Source: Euglena gracilis (Eukaryota > Euglenida > Euglenophyceae > Euglenales). Taken from it: a stretch of 64,000 nt of DNA. Location of the stretch: NCBI GenBank assembly GCA_039621445.1, contig CP154955.1, positions 9,226,241 through 9,290,240 on the forward strand, written 5' to 3'. The notes under the pieces were generated by a model. That model was not told where the DNA came from. It worked only from the letters and a program-made list of their open reading frames with translations, and did no database searches. Shown here piece after piece: positions 14,905 to 24,774 of this stretch. Every line of letters begins with the position of its first letter. The stretch's first letter is position 1. The position numbers were made by a program, and so were the translations under genes.

Positions 14905-17900
14905 TATATATGAATATATATATATATGTATATATATGTATATATATGGCAAGTGTTAAGTTTAGTACCCCCCCCGGGGGGTACTAAACTTGACACCGGG
15001 TTGGGCACCCCCGTTATTGAAGGTATAGGGTTAGGTGCGCACATGCTGATTTGCGCTAATTGGCAACGCTGCGCTAAACGGCTATGTATTTGGACAGACG
15101 TTGCATGTTACCTCCTTCTTGAAAAAGAAAACGATAGTTGAATGATAGAAAAAATAGGAAAGAAATTGAAGAAATTAATATTCAGAAAGAAGACCCCTGA
15201 GAAAAAAAATTCTGCAAATGGGGAATCACCGGTGACGAGGGGAGCGCCGGGCAGCTCCCCAAAGAAGAGCGGCGCCAGGAGGCCGCCGGCGGCCGTGCCG
15301 ACGGTGTAGAAGAAGGCGATGGCCATGGCCCGCAGCTCCAGCGGGAACACCTCCGACACGGCGCCGGGGCCCCGGCGTACCTCCCCCCCCCCTTGTCGTT
15401 GACACACCAATGTTCCAGGAGAGTGCCGTAGGCACGGGGGGGGGTGTCAACGACACGCCATGTCAATGTCGCTGTGATTCAATAAGTAATGTTCCAGAAA
15501 AGTGTCGTTGACACGGGGGATGTGTCAACCACACGTCGTGTCAACGACAAGGGGGGGGGGTAGAAATAAGAATCACCTACAAAACGGAATTAGGAATGGC
15601 CCGCTGAGAAAACAAGGACCCCCCCCCACCCAAAGCGTAGACTTTTGGGCTTCCACATATTTGTGGGATTCTTCCATAGATAGTAATTTTTTCGGCTGTT
15701 TTCTTCCTGGGTATAAAAATAAAGTCTCCTTTCAATTAAAAAATGTTGCTTTGTGTCATAATTGCGCTTGAAGAACCTTTCTTTTAATCGCTTTCTATTG
15801 CGCCTTATTTGGAAAAAAAGAATGCACCTTCGTCAAATATCCATAATATCCATGCATTCCGTGCACTTTTCGACACTAAGAAAGCAGCGGCCGGCAGGGA
15901 CCCTGATGGTCAGGTACGCGCCGCCGGCGGCGGGGGACGCGGCAAAGAACGTGATACTCCACAGGATGGACTGCGTGACGGCCGTCAGCACCCCCGAGAG
16001 GAAGAGGAGCCCTGGGGCGGAGGAGAGGGGGGAACCCCCGCCGCACCAAGGCGAAAGGTGCGGCATCCTCTGGCCGAGGAGGAATGGGGGCGAGGGGGGC
16101 GTACTGCTGGCAGGGTTTTTTTAAAGACTGGGGGGGATGGGGTCCCGCCCACCCACCAAGCACCTCTGGTCAGCCATGCCCTTAGGCCCAGCATCATCAG
16201 ACGTGCTTGCCATCCAACCAGGGGCACCACCTACCCCTGGGGGGTATCCACTTTTTGGGGGTCAAGGACCAAGTTGATCCCCCCAGAGGGATTTCCGGTG
16301 TTCAATTTTCGGTGTTGAAGTGATGAAAACACGTTGAACCCCAAAATGCCCCCTCCCAATAGTCCCCCTCCCAATAGCCGGAAGCAGGGCCTCACCCCCA
16401 GAGTGTGCGCAGCCCGAGAGGCCCGGCTGGTGATTTCATGCGCCCATTTTGTTTTTGGCCGGGATATTTATTTATTCCAAGACCTTCCCGGCAAAGCCCA
16501 TTCGTACTCCCTCGAGGCAAGCCGAAAAGGGAGGAAGGGACACCGAGGGCGAAGCACAAAGACATTGTGAGGCCATGCCTTGCTCGCCGGCGGTTTGTTG
16601 TGTGATTGTTCGCTGCGCTGGGTCAGGGGGTCCCGCTTAGTGCCGCCTCACCGGAGTTGGCTGCTTTATCTCCGACGTGGCGACCATGGCGCTGCCTTTT
16701 TCCCTGGGGTGTCCCCCCCCCACCTCCGCCCCCTGGCCCCCATCTTCTGAGGGCGTTTGAAGACCAATTTTCTTAAAGGGGTGGGGGGGTCGGGGTCACA
16801 AAATCTTTGTGCTTCGCCCTCGGTGTCCCTTCCTCCCTTTTCGGCTTGCCTCGAGGGAGTACGAGACACCTCGGGCTCCGCACTTTGCCATTGTGAGGCC
16901 AGATTGTGCACTGAAAAAAGGGGGGCCAGGGCATTCTCCAAAGAACCTTGGGCACCAAGTCTTTGATAATTGGCTGTGAAAGCCTCCACCCCCATCCATT
17001 GACCAATTTCACAAACTTCTTGGGCAGAAAGGCCCAATTTTTTTTTAGCAAACCAACCCCTGCCCCGCTGGTGGAGTGGGGTCCACAAACCTGGGGGGTA
17101 CCCCCTGTTTGGTCAAAAAGTCTTTGGTGATAGAAGCAATGGTATCTGCCTTAATGGCTTTATAGGGGGGTTTTAACGTAGTTAAAAGGGGGCCCCAGGT
17201 TTCATAAAGAAACGTGGGGCCAACCCTCCTGGAACCCCCAGAGGGAGTGGGTGGGTCAAAAAAAAAATCACCTGTCCCAAAAAGCACACCGTCCTCAAAT
17301 AGCAGTCAAATATTTTTCGCCCTTTTCTGAGGTTGTCCAAGCGGCTCCGAGTCGGACGCTTTTCATTTTTTCAAAACAGCCAGCGGTCACGGGAAAAACT
17401 TTGGACTCCCATGGTGGGGAGGGGAGGGGGTCCACGGACCCCCTCCCCCCCCAAGGTTCCCCCCCAGAGCCTTGTGGGTCCTCCGCTGGAGTTGGGCTTT
17501 TGGCCTTTTTTGACCGTTTTCCAGCGTCTAAATAAGCCCCACCCCTCCAAGGGGCCAAGGGGAAGGGTGGGAAGTGTGGAAAGGTGAAATGAAAATGGAA
17601 TCAACAATCACACCATTTCATGATTCGTATAATTCATTAATTCCTATTTATTTGAGAGATGACCATGTGTTGCCTATCTGTGATAAAACTTGGGTGGGGC
17701 TCTTGAAGTTAATGGGAATGGAAATTTCTCGAGGGGGTACCCTTTTCCGCGCAAGACTTCTTCTTCTAAGAGACATTTACATTGTGCAAAATGACACAAC
17801 AAAAATGCGGGAACTGGTGGTGGACAGATGAGGAGATGCCAGTGATAAACATTGCCGCCTCCTAGCAAGTTCTCGGGGAGATCCTTACCAACTTGCCGAG

Positions 17901-18025
17901 ACTCCCCCCCATGATTAAAACGATTCGAATGCACGCAGTCTTGTATTCCAGTCAAATATGATATCCATATATATAATATAATATATATATATATGTATAT
18001 ATATATGTGTGTGTGTGTGTGTGTG

Positions 18026-18067
<42 letters not shown>

Positions 18068-19347
18068 GTATATATATACATATATATACATATATATATA
18101 TATATATATGAATAAGTATATTTTTATTATTATCTATACGCAATAATAGGAACAATAACAACAACAACAACAACAATAAGAAAAATATCAATACATATGT
18201 ATGTATGTATATGTACATATACTGAATCATCTATGAATTCAAATATACTTTGCGGATAACGGAGATTTGAATGATCCCCATGCACTTGTCCCCCATACTG
18301 CCTGATATTCCTTTGGCACTCAAATTTCCCTCAGTTCCTGTGCACATGTTGTGCATTCCTGCACAACTGTCTCAGCAGCCGAGGCTAGCAAGCCGAGGCT
18401 CTGCGCACGTACCACACACCATACCCAAACGGCTCAAGCTCCAGATTTTCAACGCTGATCTGTAAATTGAATTTTTTTTCAACCATAACCTGGGTGAGGG
18501 AGGTTGGGGGCCTGGGCAATATCATGCCATCATCATCGTAATTTCGGCACACACGGCACCGGTGAACAAATCCAGGGGTGGAAAACACCTCCCCAATGTT
18601 TCCAACGACCGGTCATCATGACTCTGTACAGCATTTGTTTGATTATTTGCCCAAAGAAAATGCAACTGGAAACGTCAACAGTGTAGATGTATCCTAAAAT
18701 ATTAAACTTAACGGACGTAAATAATTGCTTCAAGGAATCTCCGAAATTCATTTTCAGGGTGAGCCCCAAGAATTTTTCCTAAAGCACATAGCCCAATGCC
18801 TCAGAATATGAGACCTGTTTGTCAGAGCGCCCAGTTTAATTAATTTCCTCGGCCAGGTTACCAACCTTTAAAAAAAAAAAACTCTGTTCCCCAAACACAC
18901 CAGTGATGAGGATCAGCACGCCGGACAGGATGTACGTGGCGGAAATCATAACCCGCCGCCCCACAACGTCGAAGTACCGGCCCAGCAGGAAGGGGCCCAG
19001 GAAGTTGCCCACCGCAAAGGGGAAGAGGAAGAGGCCGACGCGGGAGGGGCTGACGGCGTAGAACTTGGTGAGGACGAGGCTGGGGGCTGGGCCGGGCTTG
19101 GACCAGGGATGGGAGTTGCCCTCGGGGTGGCAGTGGGTGGCAAGGCCCAAAGCAGGACTGCTGTCTGGTGCCAAAATAACACAACAGAAAAAAATACTGA
19201 TGAACAAAACAATACCATTATTATCATTTATTCAAAAACGTTATTATTCTTGTTAATCAGTAAAAAAAAAAAACAACATTATTATTTGTTGTGTTATTTA
19301 TTACTCAATAAAATTTATATATATTATTATTATTATTATTATTTATG

Positions 19348-19422
<75 letters not shown>

Positions 19423-20787
19423 CAGTATAATAAACGGGAGTGGCCTCAGGGTGGCACTGTCAGCCAATGCAGTTTTTCAACTTTGGGAACCTGTTGGGTC
19501 CCGACCCCCGTTTTGGAGGGGTCAAGGCTGTACCCCCTCCAAAGAAACGGTGTAGTGCCCTAACGCCAAATGCAGAAATACCTTTGCTCCGTCCATATAC
19601 CGTGCCCCACCTCCAACAGGAACAAAGCGAAAAATGAGGCATCTTTCTGGAAAATCGGTGACAGTAATCACACAAAAAAAAATGGAAAGCGGCAGAATTT
19701 CGGGTCGTCCGATGAATAGGAACCTTACATTATGTTGCAGACAATTAATTTCTCCATCGGATGGGTGTGGGGTTGGTGACAGCACGGCCCAGGGGATAGG
19801 TGAAAAAAATGGCGTTGTAGAAGAATGCCTGGGTCAACATCAGCGGCTGCGTGGCTGCGACGGGGTGGGGAAACGGTCCAGTGCCGTGTTCCACTCAGGG
19901 CCTACACGGTACATAGACTCGCACCTCTGGCAGCCATTCCGACACTGCCGGTCGCTTGTGTCGACGGTGGCGCGTCGCAGCCACGGCCGTGAGGCCCACC
20001 ACCGTCTGCCGCCAGTACTGGACGAACAGGATGGGGGGCCAGGGGGTCTGGCGGTGAATGGAGCGAAAGCAAAGAGCAAGGCTGTCATCCAAAAGGAGGA
20101 GGGACTGCAGAACAGGCCGTTGCTTGAGGACGCTGGGGGTGTCCACTGGCTAGCCATTTTGCTAGACGCTGGAAAAAATGGATCCCTCCTCCCCCCCCCC
20201 CGGGGGGGGGGGGGGGCAGGGGGTTCGTGGGTCCCCGATTGGGAAAAAAAACTTCCAGGCCTAGGCCTTCCACCTTGGCACTGCGCGCCGGGGTGGAAAT
20301 GAGGTTTTAATGTGATTTTTTGATTGATTTTGTTCCCCCCCAAAAAAACCCTCAAAAATGGCCAAAAGGGGGCATTTTTGGCCATTTTGGGGGGTCCAAA
20401 AATTTTCAGCGCCTTGTGCCGGTCACTAATTTTGGACTAGCTGCAGTCCAGCCCCTGCTCCCTGGGGGGGGGGGGGTACTTCAAATTCTCAATAGAAGGC
20501 TGAACAGGATTCTTGTCCAAAATGCTTGGCATACATTTCTATGTGTATTTCCGAGTAGATAAAAAAAAGGATTGAGAAACCGTTTCATTTTGACGCAGTC
20601 CGGAACAATAGAATGCAAAAAAAGGAGAAAAAACGGGGGGGAGAAACTGTAGGTTGATGGCTTGCTGGGGTTACCTCAGACCTTGGACTTCCCCACAACA
20701 GACGCCCCTGCACACGCCCCACGGTAAAGAAGGTGACCCTCTTCTGGGATGGCCGGATCTCCATCTTGGGGACCGGCTCCAAGCAGC
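11737..20787 (-). CDS. MFS transporter, C-terminal half (eight exons ending in a stop)
   Basis: This is the second six-helix half of the same MFS type. Exons in transcription order: 20682-20787 ([16 protein letters not shown], central cytoplasmic loop; its 5' limit is uncertain, an AG also gives PVPKMEIRP), 19985-20081 ([14 protein letters not shown], helix 7), 19786-19846 ([16 protein letters not shown]), 18901-19086 ([19 protein letters not shown] and [16 protein letters not shown], the repeated loop signature), 15902-16011 ([20 protein letters not shown]), 15230-15380 ([20 protein letters not shown], a family hallmark), 12864-12942 ([20 protein letters not shown], last helix), 11737-11866 ([19 protein letters not shown], then stop). 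Phases agree across all seven junctions with GT-AG sites. Three exons start with extra residues relative to what I recall of the family ([23 protein letters not shown]). No exons for an N half occur between 20.8 kb and the next genes, so this is an isolated C half lying upstream of the N half at 1.6-9.6 kb. Confidence 0.87.
13150..13255 (+). repeat. Dispersed repeat, unexpanded copy
   Basis: Contains GGTCCCTGGCCACTCACC, ACTGGGCCAGAAGCGAAG, GCCGGCCATAAACAGAC and TTAGTGCAACTGAGGGG in order. Two other copies are in the window: 46519-47815 (expanded) and, inverted and interrupted, 58620-58990. Confidence 0.65.
13434..13825. mobile_element. G/C-rich foldback family 2, long copy
   Basis: GGGTTCGCTATAAGGAGG and CCTCCTTATATCGAACCC form the ends. 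The interior has two TGCGGGCCAGGAGG-like blocks, one near each end, and a middle of AAAATGGCAC/CCAAAA-type sequence. It lies inside a larger stretch bounded by family 3 ends (13397 and 14463). Confidence 0.55.
14944..15045. mobile_element. Diverged foldback relic next to a TA array
   Basis: After (TA)n comes GGCAAGTGTTAAGTTTAGTA, a poly-C/poly-G centre, TACTAAACTTGACACC, then ATAGGGTTAGGTGCGC. It has the same layout as the complete foldback copies (tip, small palindrome, arm) but a third hairpin sequence. Confidence 0.45.
15386..15560. mobile_element. Small foldback element abutting an MFS exon
   Basis: TTGTCGTTGACAC at the left is mirrored by GTGTCAACGACAA at the right, with two further internal copies (near 15447 and 15503) and a repeated AATGTTCCAG. 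It begins six bases from the acceptor AG of the exon at 15230-15380. Confidence 0.55.
16502..16864. repeat. 61-bp perfect inverted repeat with 241-bp spacer
   Basis: 16502-16562 and 16804-16864 are exact reverse complements over 61 bases (key piece CTCGAGGCAAGCCGAAAAGG). A CATTGTGAGGCCA string follows both arms in direct orientation (16563 and about 16887). Confidence 0.8.
17965..18180. repeat. TA/TG arrays and short (CAA)n
   Basis: (TA)n and (TG)n blocks to 18112, then AT-rich sequence and an (AAC)n stretch at 18155-18175, in an MFS intron. Confidence 0.85.
19323..19425. repeat. (ATT)n/(AAT)n inverted triplet array
   Basis: (ATT)n on the left meets (AAT)n on the right around ATTTATGATT, so the two sides can pair as one long hairpin. 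Confidence 0.9.
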
Positions 20788-21135
20788 CTTCGCAGTTGAG
20801 GCATGGCGGGCAGGGAAAGAGGGTTGTTCCAATCGTTGTGCTATTTGACACTGGGGCATCAAAAAAAACCCATGCTATCACCGCATCCTGGTCAGTTGCC
20901 AATTTCTCTTCAACCTCTCCAAAATGGCTTCAAAAATGCCATCGTTGCCGTTTGCCGCATCCCCCTTCAGTCGCCACACCTTGCTCAAATTGATGCACCC
21001 CTCTTAATCACTGCATTCCATGCATCATCACTACATTCCTAATTGTTCTTAACGTTCTGCTGCTTTGAAACCACAGCAGCCACTCTCACAAAATTCATCT
21101 GCAGTGAGAACTGGACTTTGCATGGTTGGTACTAT

Positions 21136-21275
21136 TTGATTTGCGCAATTGCGCGCACAAGCACACAATGCATTTGATTTGCGCAATTGCGCGCACAAGA
21201 ACACAATGTCATTTGATTTGCGCAATTGCGCGCACAAGCACACAATGTCATTTGATTTGCGCAATTGCGCGCACA
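21136..21275 (+). repeat. Four tandem copies of a TTTGCGCAATTGCGCGCA palindrome
   Basis: Four units of about 41 bp, each TTTGATTTGCGCAATTGCGC followed by GCACAAGCACACAATG-like sequence, end just before the first recognised exon of the plus-strand gene. Further single copies, in either orientation: about 21866, 22815, 22909, 22935, 23341, 24874, 24996, 25497 and 26150. Confidence 0.8.
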
Positions 21276-21296
21276 TCCTGCTGTTGTTTTTCACAG

Positions 21297-24157
21297 AGAA
21301 CCACTACGTGCTGATGTCGGGGCAGCACATCACCTCGGCGCTGAAGCGCTGGGCGGAGGGCTTCAGGTCCCAGAAGTTGAACCCCCCGAAGGATTCAGCT
21401 CTGTATTTCTTTGTCTGTTTTTGTTTTGCCCCTCCCATGTCACCCCTCTCGTGCAGCCCCTCTCGTGCAGCCCCTCTCGTGCCGCCCCTCTCATGCCACC
21501 CCTCTCGTGTCACCCTCCTGTGCAGCCCCTCCCAGGTCTCGCAGACAATGGTGCAAATACAGGGCTGTGGCCAGGCGAAGTACGTCCTCGCCACCATCCT
21601 CCACCCCTTGACCCCGGTGCACCTGCGGCGGGCGGCCGGCGGGGATGCGCAGGCCATCCAGTCGTCGGTGAAGGAGCTGTCCATCCCCCAGTTCGCCAAC
21701 CTCCTGGTGAAGGGGAAGGACATCAGCACGGTGCCGGCGGTGCGGCTGGCGGCGGCCTACCGGCAGGCCGGCTGGGACCGGTCGGTCCCCCAGGTGTGAG
21801 CCCAGTCCAGTACTTCTGCCACAGCTCCCCTGCATGTAGTTTGATGACGTTGTTCCCATTTTATTTGCGCAATTGCGCGCATAAAAATGTTTCACAAAGA
21901 CACAGTGCATTGTCATGATATACTGGCGTAGGGTTCCAGTCTCTGTGTCATTGCCTCAGGGGCAGGTCATCCAGATGTGGGGGCCGCTGCAGCGGCTGGT
22001 GAGGCGGTAGCGGGGCTGCTGAGCGTCGAGTCGGCGCTGGCGGCGAGGGGCCGCACGCTGCTGTCCTCCCACGTGCGGTCCCTCCGGCGGCTGCTGACCC
22101 CCGAGGCGCGGGCGCAGGTGGCGGCGGCGCTGCAGAGCCCGGGGATCGGCCTGGCCCAGCTGGAGCAGGCGGTGACCGAGGCCACCCACGAGATGTGGGT
22201 GGCCTTCGCGTGGCGGGGCGACAACCCCAACATCCACGCGCGGATGGGTGTGCCACTGGGGTCTGCGTGGGTCGGGGTTGCATATGAAGGGTGCCCACAG
22301 CGTTGGACGGCGGTTGGTGGTGATGGTCACTGGGTGCATTGCAAGTGTGGTCACGTGCTTCTACCCCCCCCTTCACTGTTGTCTCGCAGTGCACAACGGG
22401 GCGGAGCGCAGCCGCTTCAAGCGGACCGTCCCGGTGGCGGCGCTGCAGGTGGCGAGGCTGGGGTCGTGGACCTGGAGCCCGGCGGAGCCGAAGCCCCCGC
22501 TGGCGGCGGTGCTGACGGCCCCCTTCTGGGTGGAGGCGCAGTACGAGGAGCTGCGGGCCTCCTTCGCCTTCCCGACGGTGGAGACCGAGGTGGTGGCCAA
22601 GGAGGGCGGGGCCCTCCAGGAGGTGGGGGTGGCCCGGCCGGCCGGAGAGGAGAAGGGGGTGCGCTGCCTGGTGTACCAGGCCAGCGGCGGAGCGGTCCCG
22701 GCGGAGGCGCTGGGGGCCGCAGTGGGCCTCGTCGTCATCGAGGTCACCCACAACACGGGCTCAGGGTTCTGTTTAAACGTGAGTCTTTTCAGTTTGAGTA
22801 GGTTCTGTTTTACTTGCGCAATTGCGCGCACAAAAAAAAAGAAATTCATACTCCCACTCTCAACAGAAACAGCTCCCCAGTTGTGTATGCAATTTTTTTA
22901 AAATTTGATGCGCGCAATTGCGCAAATGTTTTGATGCACGCACTTGCGCAAATCCAATGACTCAATGTGTCAGTGCGCCAACACTGCGAAACGGAATCCT
23001 GCCCCCTCCTGTCCGAGCAGGTCAAGCGCCTGGCCGGCGTCGTGCCGGTCGCCATCTACGGCGGTGCCGGGGCGGTGGCTGCGGTGGAGGCGGCGGTGCG
23101 GCGGCTGGCGCCGGGGCGGGAGTCGGTGACGGTGGACGTCTGGCTGCGGCAGGGGGGCCAGGGGGTGGCCCGCAAGTTCGAGAAGCGGGCCCTGGTGGTC
23201 GTGTACGGCCCGGGTGACGTGGAGCGAAGCAAGGTACCCCACCCCACCTCACGCATTCTGCAGATTGCCATTCCGCATTTCAGACAGTGGATGCAGTGGT
23301 GCCACCCATCCTCTGCAACCTTTTTTTAAATGTGATCGTTTGATGCGCGCAATTGCGCGCACCTTGTACAAGAAAACTCTTTCAGCCTTCCATGCCTGTC
23401 TGGTCCCATCGTCCCCTCGCAGGTGCTGCCCAAGGTGGAGTGGGACGTGGAGTCCAGCTGCGGGCAGGGGCTGCACTGGCTGTGCGTGGAGTGGCTGTGG
23501 CGGCGGGTGGTGGTGCGGCGGATGGAGGCGGCCAACGCCATGGTCATCCAGACCGCCGACGCCGCGGTGGCCGGCCGGGTGGCGGCCTGGGCGGCCAAGC
23601 CCCCCGAGGTACTGGTGGTGGTGGAGGACTCGGCCAGCAGCCTGGAGGACGTCACCCAGACCGTGGCCAACACGGTGACCCTGCCCCGGCCCGTCGCCTC
23701 CGCCATGCTGCCCCTCCTGCTGGTCGCCCTGGAAGGGGGGGACGCCCTCTGGGTCCCCCTGGAGAACGCCGCCCTGCAGGACAAGCTCCGCCTGGCCGCT
23801 GAGGAGGCGGGGCGACAGGCCAAGGAGGCCGAGGAGCGGCGCCGCCAGACCAAGATCCGGCAGGAGCAGCGCCGCCTGCAGAAGCTGGAGGAGCGCCAGA
23901 AGGGTGGGGTTGACCGGAGGAAGAAGCGCCGGAAGAAGGAGCCGGAGAAGAGAAGCGGCCCAGCAGGCCCCCAGCCCCCAAGCCCAGACGGGAGGAGACC
24001 GAGGCGGTGGACAGCCCGGAGGAGGGTGACGTGGAGATGACCGCCCCCGGCCGGGAGACCCCGGAGCTGACCCCGCCCGAACCCGGGGCCAGCCCCATCA
24101 TCGTGCCGCCGCCGGTGGCCCAGCCCAGCCGCCACCCGGAGGAGGAGCAGGTGGAGG

Positions 24158-24189
<32 letters not shown>

Positions 24190-24774
24190 GACAGCTCGGA
24201 CACCTCCTCCGCAGTCGCCAGCGAAGCTCCCGCAGCCCCACCAGTGCAGCAGGGAGAAGAGGAAGAGGAGGAGGACACCATCGAGGAGATCACCCCCGGG
24301 TACCGGAAGCCGGAGCCCCAGAAGGGGAAGGAGCGACAGGGGGAGGAGAAGAAGGGGGAGGGCAAGGGCAAGGGCAAGGGCAAGGGAGGCAAGGAGGACA
24401 CCCGGTGGAAGGCGGCGGGGCTGATCCGTCCCCCGGGCCCGGGGGAGGCCCTGAAGGGCCCCAAGTCGTACCACCTCCTCGACCCCAAGAAGTACCCGGC
24501 GATGAAGCACATCATCGAGGCGTCCAAGGCCAAGGTGGCCGCGGAGGCAGCGTCGTCGCAGGCAGCGGCGGCCTCGGCACCGGCGGCGCCGCAGGAGGCG
24601 GAGTCCGAAGAGGAGGAGTCCGAGGAGGAGGAGGCCCCGGCACCGCCACCGCCTCGTACCGCCCCGCCTGCGGCGCCCCGGAGCACCGTTCGCCGCGGGC
24701 TGCCCAAGCCCGGCGCGAAGCCAGCGGCCGCCTCGGAGAGCCTGGCCAAGCGGCTCACCAAGCACAAGAAGTGA
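21297..24774 (+). CDS. Unrecognised six-exon gene with ParB-like hint and acidic/basic low-complexity C-terminus
   Basis: Exons: 21297-21412 (or to 21372), 21545-21793, 21959-22247 (or starting 21966), 22390-22778, 23021-23233, 23423-24774 (stop). Internal junctions from exon 2 on are GT-AG and in phase, and the 5' end is not identified. Exon 1 reads HYVLMSGQHITSALKRW, which faintly recalls the G-x-HR-x-A box of ParB-like domains; that is a weak guess. The middle exons encode an Ala/Val-rich globular region with no family I recognise. The last exon holds a charged helix (EEAGRQAKEAEERRRQ), a Ser run, an Asp/Glu-rich stretch, GKGKGKGKG repeats and a basic end (LAKRLTKHKK), suggesting a nucleic-acid or chromatin-associated protein. 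The reading frame changes within 23,914-24,040, most simply in the GAGAAGAGAAG tract near 23,950, so a two-base indel or an assembly error is likely. A second frame conflict near 22,010 may exist: VIQMWGPLQRLVRR is open in another frame. This is the only plus-strand gene here, and its introns and flanks carry the GCGCAATTGCGC palindrome. Confidence 0.65.
21428..21540 (+). repeat. CCCCTCTCGTGCAG minisatellite in an intron
   Basis: About seven units of 14-15 bp ending at the acceptor of exon 2 of the plus-strand gene. Each unit resembles a polypyrimidine-AG acceptor. Related units recur at about 25190-25225, 3' of the gene. Confidence 0.65.

Noticed and set aside
21136-21275. CRISPR-like array (four regularly spaced repeats)
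   Set aside because: Spacers are also near-identical, repeats are simple palindromes, and the host is eukaryotic; this is a tandem duplication.
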